Shown here in pieces: positions 35,482-43,796 of a DNA stretch of 64,000 nucleotides. The notes under the pieces are model-generated. The model searched no databases, had not been told where the DNA came from, and saw only the letters and a program-made list of their open reading frames with translations. The stretch's first letter is position 1; every line of letters begins with the position of its first letter. The stretch comes from Chromatocurvus halotolerans (GTDB lineage Bacteria > Pseudomonadota > Gammaproteobacteria > Pseudomonadales > Halieaceae). The position numbers and the translations under genes are program-made. The stretch is from assembly GCF_004340525.1 (NCBI RefSeq), contig NZ_SLWX01000001.1, positions 186,001 through 250,000 on the forward strand. The letters are read 5' to 3'.

Positions 35482-35697
35482 GAGTTACCGGCGACTCGTG
35501 GTATCGCGTGAATGGGGAACAGTGCCAAAAACGCACCGCAGTCACTCTATGATACGCGGACCCGGGGAATGAACCAATGTTGAAAAACCGTGACGACTCT
35601 GCGCAAAACGCACAGGCGCGAGACGCAGATTCACCCCGAGCCGCGCGTTGCTCCTCTCACGGGTGGGACGATACCCCTGCGTGCCATTAATGGAGCA

Positions 35698-36093
35698 TTA
35701 ATTCCAGTGGATGGTCACTGTCTGCCTGCCCCACTGCCGGGCACGCCGCCTGTCGTTGCCCATGAAGATATCGATTTTCTTCGTCCAGCGTTTGTTCATC
35801 TTGTCTCGCACGACGTAGTCGCCATCAAGACCTTCGATGCGCACCCGTGTCCCGTTGCTGAGACCGCGCTCTATGAGATCCCGCGAGACCGCAATCGCCT
35901 TCATGCCAGGTTCGAGACGGTCGCCCCAGGCGGCCAGTCCGACATTGCCCTGCTTGGTTTCCTCTTCCGCGAGCGTGTAGGCGGTTGCAACGACCTCCAT
36001 GGACCGGGATCCCTCCCCTCCGGAGCATGCGCCGAGCCCGAGACCAACGCCGAGAACGAGAACCCGCAGAGTGGCAGCAGGGATTTTTTTCAT
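35698..36093 (-). CDS. Lipoprotein with 3D (double-psi barrel) domain
   Basis: About 131 residues. AAGGAAGCG precedes the ATG at 36093. Lipobox LGAC (MKKIPAATLRVLVLGVGLGLGAC). The mature part is a 3D domain: VVATAYTL start, then Asp residues in AWGDRL, LDGDYVVRD and KKIDIFMGN, the three-aspartate pattern seen in MltA and Bacillus YuiC-type muralytic enzymes. It is probably an outer-membrane lipoprotein with peptidoglycan hydrolase or binding function. The 216 bases downstream, towards the pump operon, hold nothing convincing. Confidence 0.82.
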   Translation of the reverse strand: MKKIPAATLRVLVLGVGLGLGACSGGEGSRSMEVVATAYTLAEEETKQGNVGLAAWGDRLEPGMKAIAVSRDLIERGLSNGTRVRIEGLDGDYVVRDKMNKRWTKKIDIFMGNDRRRARQWGRQTVTIHWN

Positions 36094-36272
36094 GGTTTGC
36101 GCTTCCTTTTCCGGTTTTTCCCCAGAATACCTGCAGGATTCAGGTGATGACAGGGCATGAGGCGAGCCGTGATAATGACCGAAGGCAGGGTGATCTGTAA
36201 CGCCTGCCATCTGCGGGCATCTCTATATCCGTATCAGGACATGAACCCCACCGATCACAAGGACGCCCTCTC

Positions 36273-38423
36273 TTGCAACCGACCCTCAAGAAACTGCTTA
36301 TCGCCAGCGTCATCGCAGCGGCCATCGCGGCATACATCATCCTCGACCTCGGACGTTATCTGAGCCTTGATTATCTGCAGCAGCAGTTAGGAACCATTCA
36401 CGCCTACTACGCGGATAATACGCTGCTCAGCTGGGCGATTTTCCTGGTGATCTATATCGGCGTTGTCGCCCTCTCCATTCCCGGTGCGGCCATCATGACG
36501 CTGGCGGCCGGCGCCATCTTCGGCTTCACCGCAGGTCTAGTGCTGGTGTCATTTGCGTCGGCCATCGGCGCAACCCTGGCGTTTCTGGTAGCGCGCCTCC
36601 TCTTTCGCGACACAGTTCAGCGCCGTTTCGGCGCGCAACTGAAAACCGTCAATGATGGCGTGGAGAAGGATGGGGCCTTCTACCTGTTTACGCTGCGCCT
36701 CATCCCGGTGTTTCCGTTCTTCCTCATCAACGTGGTGATGGCGCTGACGCCGCTACGCACCTGGACGTTTTACTGGGTCAGCCAGCTCGGCATGCTCGCT
36801 GGTACAGCAGTCTACATCAATGCGGGGACACAGGTTGCCCAGCTGGAGAGCACCAGCGATATCCTCTCTGTCGATCTCCTCATCGCCTTTGCCCTGCTCG
36901 GCCTGCTGCCCTGGATTGCCCGCGCCATCGTGCAGCCGCTCCAGCGCGCGCGACTTTACCGCGGCTGGAAGAAACCGTCGCACTTTGACCGCAATCTCAT
37001 CGTGATCGGCGCCGGATCCGGCGGCCTGGTCAGCGCCTATATTGCAGCCACCGTCAAGGCCAGCGTCACGCTGGTGGAGAAGGATCGCATGGGCGGAGAC
37101 TGCCTGAATACCGGCTGCGTGCCCTCCAAGGCGCTGATCAGGAGCGCCGAGGTGGCATCCCTGGCGCGGCACAGTCCACGCTACGGCCTGCATCAGCTGC
37201 AGCCCGAGGTTGACTTTGCGGCGACCATGGAGCGTATTCAGGCTGTCATCGGAAAAATCGAGCCGCATGATTCCATCGAGCGCTACACGGCGCTGGGCGT
37301 GGACTGCCGCCAGGGCACCGCCCGCCTGCTCTCCCCCTGGGAGGTAGAAATCAACGGTGCTGACGGCGTGCAGACGCTCACCAGCCGCAACATTGTCATC
37401 GCTTCCGGTGCGGGCCCGCTGGTGCCGACGCTTCCCGGGCTTGAGCAGATTGACTACCTGACCACCGAAACCCTGTGGACGCTGCGCGAAAACCCTGGCC
37501 GACTGCTCATCCTCGGCGGCGGGCCGATTGGCTGTGAACTGGCCCAGGCCTTTTCCCGCCTTGGCGCTGCCGTCACGCAGATCGAAATGCTGCCACGCAT
37601 ACTGCCGCGAGAGGATAAGGATGCGGCGGACCTTGTCGCAGATGCGCTGCGACGCGACGGGGTCAACCTGATGCTGGGGCATAAGGCCGTGCGCTTCGCG
37701 GTTGAGGATGACAGCACGGTTCTGTACGCGGAATACAACGACAGCGCTGTTCGTATTGAATTCGACAGAGTGCTTGTTGCCATTGGCCGCAGGCCCCACA
37801 CCGAGGGCATGGGCCTGGAAGCCCTGGGTATCGAAACCGAGGCCAACGGCACACTCAAGCTGAACGAATACCTGCAGACGCGCCTGCCGAACATCTATGC
37901 GGTCGGTGACGTCGCCGGCCCTTTCCAGTTCACGCATACCGCGGCACACCAGGCCTGGTACGCCGCGGTGAACGCCCTGTTCGGGCGACTGAAAAAGTTC
38001 AAGGTCGATTACTCAGTCATTCCATGGGCAACGTTCACCAGTCCGGAAGTCGCACGGGTGGGGCTTAACGAGCAGGACGCCAACGAGCGCGGTGTCGCGC
38101 ATGAAGTAACGGTTTACGGCATCGACGATCTCGATCGCGCCATTGCCGACGGCAACGCCGAGGGCTTCGTGAAAGTGCTGACGGCGCCCGGTTCCGACAG
38201 GATTCTCGGCGTTACCATTGTCGGCAGCCACGCCGGCGACCTGCTTGCCGAGTACGTACTGGCAATGAAGCACGGGCTCGGGCTGAACAAGATTCTTGGC
38301 ACGATACACATCTACCCGACCATGGCCGAGGCCAACAAGTTCGCCGCCGGCGAGTGGAAGAAAGCTCATGCACCTCAGGGGCTGCTCAGGCTGGTGGAAC
38401 GCTTCCACCGCTGGCAGCGCTGA
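36273..38423 (+). CDS. TVP38/DedA-like membrane domain fused to a pyridine-nucleotide disulfide oxidoreductase
   Basis: 716 residues. About 1-235 is a TVP38/TMEM64 (DedA-like) membrane domain with LSIPGAAIMTLAAGAIFG and FTLRLIPVFPFFLIN. About 245-716 is a flavoprotein of the mercuric reductase/lipoamide dehydrogenase class: LIVIGAGSGGLVSAY, redox-active CLNTGCVPSK, NAD motif LLILGGGPIGCELAQ, AVGDVAG, and dimer-interface HIYPTMAEA. The two terminal cysteines of mercuric reductase are absent. A TTG at 36273 starts the frame, with AAGGA about 10 bases upstream; the nearby ATG at 36241 is out of frame. The electron acceptor is unknown. Confidence 0.88.
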   Translation: MQPTLKKLLIASVIAAAIAAYIILDLGRYLSLDYLQQQLGTIHAYYADNTLLSWAIFLVIYIGVVALSIPGAAIMTLAAGAIFGFTAGLVLVSFASAIGATLAFLVARLLFRDTVQRRFGAQLKTVNDGVEKDGAFYLFTLRLIPVFPFFLINVVMALTPLRTWTFYWVSQLGMLAGTAVYINAGTQVAQLESTSDILSVDLLIAFALLGLLPWIARAIVQPLQRARLYRGWKKPSHFDRNLIVIGAGSGGLVSAYIAATVKASVTLVEKDRMGGDCLNTGCVPSKALIRSAEVASLARHSPRYGLHQLQPEVDFAATMERIQAVIGKIEPHDSIERYTALGVDCRQGTARLLSPWEVEINGADGVQTLTSRNIVIASGAGPLVPTLPGLEQIDYLTTETLWTLRENPGRLLILGGGPIGCELAQAFSRLGAAVTQIEMLPRILPREDKDAADLVADALRRDGVNLMLGHKAVRFAVEDDSTVLYAEYNDSAVRIEFDRVLVAIGRRPHTEGMGLEALGIETEANGTLKLNEYLQTRLPNIYAVGDVAGPFQFTHTAAHQAWYAAVNALFGRLKKFKVDYSVIPWATFTSPEVARVGLNEQDANERGVAHEVTVYGIDDLDRAIADGNAEGFVKVLTAPGSDRILGVTIVGSHAGDLLAEYVLAMKHGLGLNKILGTIHIYPTMAEANKFAAGEWKKAHAPQGLLRLVERFHRWQR

Positions 38424-38471
38424 GCAGGGCGCCTTTACCGCCGGCCCCACGCATCGGCGCCGCTCCAGGCA

Positions 38472-39713
38472 TCATGCCGGGGCCAGGGCATCCAGCGGGT
38501 TATCGGCATGGCAGTCCAGGTGCCGGTCCACTGGCGGCAGGGGGTACTTCAGCCCGGTGGCACAGTTCCATAGCACGACACTGTCGGCGTCGCTGATCAG
38601 GCCCTCCTTGAGCGCCCGCGCACAGGCCGCGGCCGTTGCGGCGCCCTCCGGGCACAGTAGCAGGCCCTCTTCCTGCGCAATGCGATCGCGGGTTGCCATG
38701 ATGACGTCGTCATCCAGCGCCATGCAGAAGCCGCCGGACTCACGGACTGCCCGAATAATGAGAAAGTCGCCGACGGCGACGGGCACGCGAATCCCGGCGG
38801 CGACCGTGTGCGCGTCCTGCCATACCGGCGCGTGCTCGTCGCCGGCCTCCCAGGCTTTGACAATCGGCGCGCAGCCGCTGGCCTGCACCGCTACCATGCG
38901 TGGCATCGGGCCGTCGATCCAGCCCATGGCCTTCAGTTCGGCGAACGCCTTCCACATGCCGATGAGACCCGTGCCACCCCCCGTGGGATAGAAAATCACG
39001 TCCGGCAGTTTCCAGCCCAGTTGCTCGGCGAGTTCGTAACCCATGGTCTTTTTGCCTTCAATGCGGTACGGCTCCTTGAGCGTGGACACATCAAACCAGT
39101 GGAAGCGTGCCTTGCCCTCGCCCACCAGGCGACCACAGTCGTTGATCAGTCCATTGACCATCCAGGTCTCCCCGCCCTGCGCCTGTATCTCGCGGATATT
39201 GATATCGGGGGTGTCGTCCGGGCACAGAACCGTTGAGCGCAGACCGGCCCGGGACGCATAAGCGGCCATCGCGGCACCGGCATTGCCATTGGTGGGGATT
39301 GCCAGGTGCTGCAGCCCGAGTTCCTTCGCCATGGACACGGCCAGGCACAGACCCCGGGCCTTGAAGGACCCCGTTGGCAGCCGCCCCTCGTCCTTGACCA
39401 GCACCCTGTCCGGGAGCGCGCCCAATCCCGCGGCGGACCGTCTCAGTGGCAGGAGCGGCGTCATGACCTCGCCAAGCGATATGCGGTTCTCGGCATGACG
39501 CACGGGCAAAAACGGGGCATAGCGCCAGAAACCGGGGGCGGTGGACGCGGCAACGCTGTCGCGCGATACCTCTCTTGCCAGCGCATCAAGATCGTAGCGC
39601 ACCAGCAGCGGGCGTCCGGCGTCGGAAAGGCCATGGATCTCACCGGCAGCGTAGCGCTTTCCGGTGAGTGAGCATTCAAGGTGTGTAACGTAAGACTCCA
39701 GCATAAGCGTCAT
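38472..39713 (-). CDS. thrC: Threonine synthase
   Basis: 413 residues. The N-terminal THLECSLTGKRY segment and DLDAL are characteristic of the long threonine synthase group. PLP lysine lies in LPTGSFKARG, followed by IPTNGNAGAAMAAYA and the phosphate loop FYPTGGGTGLIGMWKA. It converts O-phosphohomoserine to threonine. It is isolated from other threonine genes and convergent with the disulfide-reductase fusion. Two starts (39713 and 39704) are possible; neither has a strong ribosome-binding site. A second thrC elsewhere cannot be excluded. Confidence 0.85.
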   Translation of the reverse strand: MTLMLESYVTHLECSLTGKRYAAGEIHGLSDAGRPLLVRYDLDALAREVSRDSVAASTAPGFWRYAPFLPVRHAENRISLGEVMTPLLPLRRSAAGLGALPDRVLVKDEGRLPTGSFKARGLCLAVSMAKELGLQHLAIPTNGNAGAAMAAYASRAGLRSTVLCPDDTPDINIREIQAQGGETWMVNGLINDCGRLVGEGKARFHWFDVSTLKEPYRIEGKKTMGYELAEQLGWKLPDVIFYPTGGGTGLIGMWKAFAELKAMGWIDGPMPRMVAVQASGCAPIVKAWEAGDEHAPVWQDAHTVAAGIRVPVAVGDFLIIRAVRESGGFCMALDDDVIMATRDRIAQEEGLLLCPEGAATAAACARALKEGLISDADSVVLWNCATGLKYPLPPVDRHLDCHADNPLDALAPA

Positions 39714-39773
39714 GTCCGTGTTCTTCGGGGGTCGGCAAATGCTGGATCATACAGGAAGCCTGTGGGCGACTGA

Positions 39774-39983
39774 CTAGCGGTCGGTCTCTTCTTCAACCGT
39801 GTCGGCGGCGTCCTTCATCTTGTCACCCGCCTCTTCCACTGCGTCATCGAGCTTCTCGCCCGCTTCCTCTGCGGGACCCTGCTGCTCACAGGCAACAAGG
39901 GCCAGCGATCCCGCAGCCAGCACCAGGCCCAGCAGCATTGCGCGCAGCGTGGATACACCTTCATTCATGTCATGCATTTTCAT
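39774..39983 (-). CDS. Small amphipathic lipoprotein
   Basis: 69 residues from the ATG at 39983, preceded by AAGGAG. Lipobox LVAC. The mature part is a charged, alanine-rich helix with an imperfect repeat (AEEAGEKLDDAVEEAGDKMKDAADTVEEE), as in stress-induced small lipoproteins and CsbD/LEA-like helices. Probably tethered to the periplasmic face and perhaps binding lipids or stabilising the envelope; no defined function. Confidence 0.7.
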   Translation of the reverse strand: MKMHDMNEGVSTLRAMLLGLVLAAGSLALVACEQQGPAEEAGEKLDDAVEEAGDKMKDAADTVEEETDR

Positions 39984-40134
39984 GTTTACCGTTCTCCTTC
40001 GTTTCGTTGAGTCATTCGACACTTGGGAGTCTATGCAGGCAAGTCCCCCACCGCATTAACCTGTGTTATCGACGGTGCGAAGGACAGGTTTCACTGTAAA
40101 GCCAGCAATCAAAGGATGACGCAAGGAGGATCGC

Positions 40135-40283
40135 ATGATCGGTTGGGCATTGACGTTTCTGGTGGTGGCAATCATCGCAGGTGCGCTGGGACTGAAGTAG
40201 CGGGTGTAGCGACCAACATCGCCTGGATACTGTTTGTGGTGGGGCTCGCTCTGGCAATTATCTTCGCCATTCGTGGGCGTTGA
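40135..40283 (+). pseudogene. DUF1328 (YtjA-like) small membrane protein gene, frameshifted
   Basis: AAGGAGG precedes the ATG at 40135. The first frame reads MIGWALTFLVVAIIAGALGL then K and a stop at 40198. The frame one base back continues with VAGVATNIAWILFVVGLALAIIF to a stop at 40281. Together these reproduce a DUF1328 protein (about 53 residues, two helices), except that about four bases are missing where the family has its GG pair. No slippery heptamer is visible, so a mutation or a sequencing error is likelier than programmed frameshifting. Confidence 0.7.
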
Positions 40284-40347
40284 CCCGGGGATATGACATC
40301 CGCCATCTATCATGGGCAAGCGGCGAGAAACCTGTCACCCGGCGAGG

Positions 40348-41082
40348 TTACGCGGTGATCTGCCGCGCCCAGTCTGAACGGATCTCCAGATAAGCGCGGT
40401 CGAAACCGCTGAAGGTGATGAGTTCGTCCAGGTCGACGATTCGAACCGTACCATTGTCAGTCTCGACCAGACTCAGCTCCCGCAGGTTCTGGAAAGTACG
40501 ACTCACGTGAACGGAGGACAGGCTGAGAGCATCGCCAATCACTGTCTGGGTCAGTGGCAGCTCAAGCGCGTCGGTGGACTGCCGGCTTCTCACACTGATT
40601 TCCACGAGAAAATGGGCAAGTCTCTGTGCCGCGGAGCGGCGACCAATATTGATGACCCGTTCAACGAGCATTGACTGTTCGCGAGCGAGTATGAGGAAAA
40701 AGAGGTCAGCCAGCCGCGGCGCCTCATCGAAAATGTCCGTCAGGTGCCTGCGTGGGAAGGGACAGGCGGTGACAGTGGTAAGTGCACGGAAATCGCACAG
40801 GTTGCGGTGAAAACTGACCTCGCGAAGTCCCAGAATCTGTCCCGGCATGAACAGGTCCAGGACCTGCCGCGTGCCGTCAGCGAGAACCCGCTCGGCGCAG
40901 GCCCAACCCTCTGTCACGGTAAAAAAGGCATCAGAGCGCTGCCCGGCTTCTGACAACAGCTCTCCGGCGGCGTATTCCCGGGGGTTTTGCTCCAGCCTGG
41001 CGAGCAAGGCCGCCTCGTCGCTTCCAAGGCTTGAAAAATCCTCAAACTGGCGCAGTATGCAGCCCCGATATGGCGTATTCAC
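40348..41082 (-). CDS. Crp/Fnr-family transcriptional regulator
   Basis: About 244 residues. The cyclic-nucleotide-binding-like domain has EYAAGELLSEAGQRSDAFFTVTEGW, then DLFMPGQILG; the C-terminal winged helix has TQTVIGDALSLSSVHVSRTFQNLRE. There is no Fnr-type iron-sulfur cysteine cluster. The start is uncertain: GTG at 41082 has GGAAA upstream, but a GTG at 41103 or TTG at 41124 is possible. It may control the small envelope genes upstream; targets are unknown. Confidence 0.87.
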   Translation of the reverse strand: MNTPYRGCILRQFEDFSSLGSDEAALLARLEQNPREYAAGELLSEAGQRSDAFFTVTEGWACAERVLADGTRQVLDLFMPGQILGLREVSFHRNLCDFRALTTVTACPFPRRHLTDIFDEAPRLADLFFLILAREQSMLVERVINIGRRSAAQRLAHFLVEISVRSRQSTDALELPLTQTVIGDALSLSSVHVSRTFQNLRELSLVETDNGTVRIVDLDELITFSGFDRAYLEIRSDWARQITA

Positions 41083-41129
41083 CGCTGTTATTTCCGAAAA
41101 CACGAGTTTTTGATGGTGCCTCAAGTGCG

Positions 41130-42698
41130 CTAGTGAAACAACTCATCCAGCAGGAAGGCATCATCGAAGTGGCGCCTGCCGATAAACGCCGTGGCGCGTC
41201 GTCCGCGCTCACGCATGGCGCCGGGAGAACGCACGCCGGTAGGCCAGAGAAACCAGCGTTCTCCGCGCTGGGTACCGTCGATGAGCCCGTCTTCACGGAA
41301 CAGACTGCGGTAGCCGCCGCCGGCGACGGGTGTCTGGTACAGCGCCTCTCTGTCGGCAAAGCGGTATTGCGTCATTCCGGCATCGGGCACGGCGTGGGTC
41401 ACGCCTTCCAGGTAGTGGGCGCCAGCACTCAGATACAGGTGCACCCGGGTACCGATTGCCGGTTCTTCCAGGGTAAGCGGCACCAGTGGTGGCTCCGGCA
41501 GTTGCACTGCCGCGGACCGCAATGCCACATCACCCACCGGAAACAGCAGATGATAGCAGCCGCAGGCATGCACACTGTCGTAGACCAGCGGCACGCCGGC
41601 ATCATCCACAGTGACACGCCATATGACACCATCGAGACGGCCCGCGAGCATATCCAGCGGCCCGCTGGCGGGGCGCTCGTCAAACCAGGCCAGATAGTTG
41701 AGCTGCAGCCGCGGTGAGCCCCGGAAACGGGTGATACTGGTATAGCGGTAGACTACCGCCGCCGCAGTATCGACCCCTGGCCCGGCGTCACCGTCCCGCC
41801 AGACTGGCGTGCCGGGGATATCCGCCGCGCTGGCGGTATCGATTTCCCAGACGGGGGCATGCCGACGAAACAGTGCGTCCAGCTGTGCCGCCTCGGGACG
41901 TGGAATCCCCAGCACATCACGTGCGATCGGGACCGGATCCCCGGCGTCAGCGGGCATTGCAGGGCCGTAGCGCCGACGCTCCCCCGCAATGGCGGTCGCC
42001 CTGGCGGGCCCCGCATAACGCTCTCGCACCTCCTCATGCCATTGCGCCACCCCAGCCCTGACGCCGAGAGACGTCAGGGGATACAGGCCGCCGATACGCT
42101 GCACAAGGCTGTAGTCGTCGTCGGGAAGAATGATCTTTTTCAGCCGCTCAATGCGTGCCACGTCAGCGCTATCCTGCGCGACAAGTACCGCGCGACATTC
42201 ATCGAGCGTGGTTGCGGTTTCCGCACCGATGGTAAGTCCTGACCGACGGGCGGTCTCTGCCGCGAGCAGCAACAGCTCCCGATTGCCGATGCCGTCCAGC
42301 TGCGCCAGCTCAGACCGACTGGCCGCCGCATCTGCTGCCGCGAGATGTTCCAGCCACGCGTTGACCGCAGCATCGGTGGCAACGTCTTTACGGAAGCTGG
42401 CCAGCGTGCGCGTCGTGCGCAGATAGGGGAACCCGCTGATGCGGTGCGGAAAGGATCGCGCGACACCCGCGGTCTTTACGCGATCTTCCACAGACTCGAA
42501 AAGGCGGGTGCATGCCTCCACGGGCGCGGCAGTCGGTCCCGATAGCGGTTGCCGTGTGGTGCCCGCGCAGGCCGACAGCAGTACGACCAGAGAGCAGGCC
42601 TGCATAAGCGGTTGACAGCGCCACAGCAGCGAGACAATGCCTTCACCGGCAGGCCACGTGGCGGATACCGTCCCGCGCAAAGTCGATGTGTCCAGCAT
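41130..42698 (-). CDS. Hypothetical exported lipoprotein with HxCxCxH motif
   Basis: Up to 522 residues. A hydrophobic stretch and lipobox LSAC (Cys44 from the ATG at 42698, Cys13 from the alternative ATG at 42605) mark it as a lipoprotein. The long globular body has no named domain that I know; the most striking feature is His-Ala-Cys-Gly-Cys-Tyr-His (377-383), a likely metal or heme-like ligand set or disulfide site. Other recurring patterns are SFPHRISGFPYLRTTR and the C-terminal RRHFDDAFLLDELFH. It is upstream of the Crp/Fnr gene on the same strand, with 6-48 bases between them depending on that start. Confidence 0.7.
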   Translation of the reverse strand: MLDTSTLRGTVSATWPAGEGIVSLLWRCQPLMQACSLVVLLSACAGTTRQPLSGPTAAPVEACTRLFESVEDRVKTAGVARSFPHRISGFPYLRTTRTLASFRKDVATDAAVNAWLEHLAAADAAASRSELAQLDGIGNRELLLLAAETARRSGLTIGAETATTLDECRAVLVAQDSADVARIERLKKIILPDDDYSLVQRIGGLYPLTSLGVRAGVAQWHEEVRERYAGPARATAIAGERRRYGPAMPADAGDPVPIARDVLGIPRPEAAQLDALFRRHAPVWEIDTASAADIPGTPVWRDGDAGPGVDTAAAVVYRYTSITRFRGSPRLQLNYLAWFDERPASGPLDMLAGRLDGVIWRVTVDDAGVPLVYDSVHACGCYHLLFPVGDVALRSAAVQLPEPPLVPLTLEEPAIGTRVHLYLSAGAHYLEGVTHAVPDAGMTQYRFADREALYQTPVAGGGYRSLFREDGLIDGTQRGERWFLWPTGVRSPGAMRERGRRATAFIGRRHFDDAFLLDELFH

Positions 42699-43003
42699 AC
42701 GGCCTTGCTATCTCCCTGCGATTTTCAGCATCTTCACCTTTGTACGTTGCAGGTACGACGCAAGGTACGAATGAGCCCATTGTCGCCGAACAGGAGCTGC
42801 AGAAAAAGGTCAACGGCCGGCAGAGGGCAATTGCCCATCCCTGATTTCGGGTCCTGCCGAACCCAGGGCGGTAACCGCCACTTCGCTCGTTTCACTACGT
42901 CTGCATGGATGCCCGAGTGACTTCCTTGTTACGCTAACCGTGGCACCAGGCGTTGCGGAGACAGCATGAACATGACTTTCTTTCACTCATCGGCAGAGCG
43001 GTC
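42699..43003. other. 305-bp intergenic region with three phased GTACG motifs
   Basis: This divergent region lies between the lipoprotein and NRDE genes. I see no gene or RNA. GTACG occurs at 42742, 42753 and 42765, spaced 11 and 12 bases (about one helical turn), twice as GGTACGA, with TTGC/GCAA flanking the middle copy. This could be an operator for the lipoprotein gene, but it is weak evidence. Confidence 0.35.
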
Positions 43004-43795
43004 ATGTGCCTGATTCTTGTTGCGCATCAGGTGCACCCGGTGTACCCCCTGGTGATCGCGGCCAATCGCGACGAGTTCCACGCCCGTCCTACGGCGAGCT
43101 CGCACTTCTGGCAGGTGCCGGATGGCATTCTCGCAGGACGGGACCTCGAGGCAGGAGGGACCTGGCTGGGACTTGGCAGACGTGGGCAGTTTGCCGCCGT
43201 TACCAACGTCAGCGAAGCGCACGAGGACGGCCAGTGGCTGTCACGCGGCGATCTGGTTCAGCAGTTCCTCACACAGGAAGGCTCTGCCGTCGCCTTCGCG
43301 GCAGGCATACAGGGGCAAAAGTACCGGGGCTTCAATCTGCTGCTCTGGGATGGCAAATCGCTGACCTACACATCGAACCGCGGCAGCGCACCAGAGACGC
43401 TCCCTCCCGGCATTTATGGACTGGCCAATAACAGCCTCGGTGAAAGCCGCTTCAAGGTGCAGCGCGGCACTGAAGCGCTTGCAGCGGCAGTGACCAGCGC
43501 GAGGGATGACGATGCCCTGGTCGACGCCCTGTTTACCCTGCTGTCGGACAGGACAGTTCCGACCACAGCGGAGCGCCGGCGAGTGTCGGGCATGTCCGCT
43601 GACATGCTGCGGGCGCTAGGCGCCTGTTTCATCGTTGGCGAGGCATACGGCACGCGGGCTTCGACCCTTGTTCTACTCACTGCCGGCGGGGGCTCGATGA
43701 TCGAGCGGGTTTATGCACCGGCAGGCATTGCTGCAGGCACAAGCCACCACCGGGTGGCCTTTACGCCCGAAACCGCCGACTCAACCGGCGCGTGA
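43004..43795 (+). CDS. NRDE-family protein (TANGO2-like)
   Basis: About 263 residues from the ATG at 43004. It begins MCLILVAHQVHP, with Cys2 as candidate N-terminal nucleophile, then AANRDEFHARPTA, the NRDE signature of the TANGO2 family. GGTWLGLGRRGQFAAVTNV and YGLANNSL are also conserved. Bacterial and mitochondrial relatives are linked to heme handling or lipid metabolism. The ribosome-binding site is poor. It ends one base before the end of the convergent BCCT gene. Confidence 0.88.
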   Translation: MCLILVAHQVHPVYPLVIAANRDEFHARPTASSHFWQVPDGILAGRDLEAGGTWLGLGRRGQFAAVTNVSEAHEDGQWLSRGDLVQQFLTQEGSAVAFAAGIQGQKYRGFNLLLWDGKSLTYTSNRGSAPETLPPGIYGLANNSLGESRFKVQRGTEALAAAVTSARDDDALVDALFTLLSDRTVPTTAERRRVSGMSADMLRALGACFIVGEAYGTRASTLVLLTAGGGSMIERVYAPAGIAAGTSHHRVAFTPETADSTGA

Positions 43796-43796
43796 T

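Noticed and set aside
35577-35690. 37-codon plus-strand open frame with GGGGA before its ATG
   Set aside because: Short, no hydrophobic or conserved pattern, and it lies in a non-coding gap. It could be real but there is no support.
40135-40283. Programmed -1 frameshift in the DUF1328 gene
   Set aside because: No slippery heptamer or downstream structure is visible, and codons are missing at the junction; mutation or sequence error is simpler.
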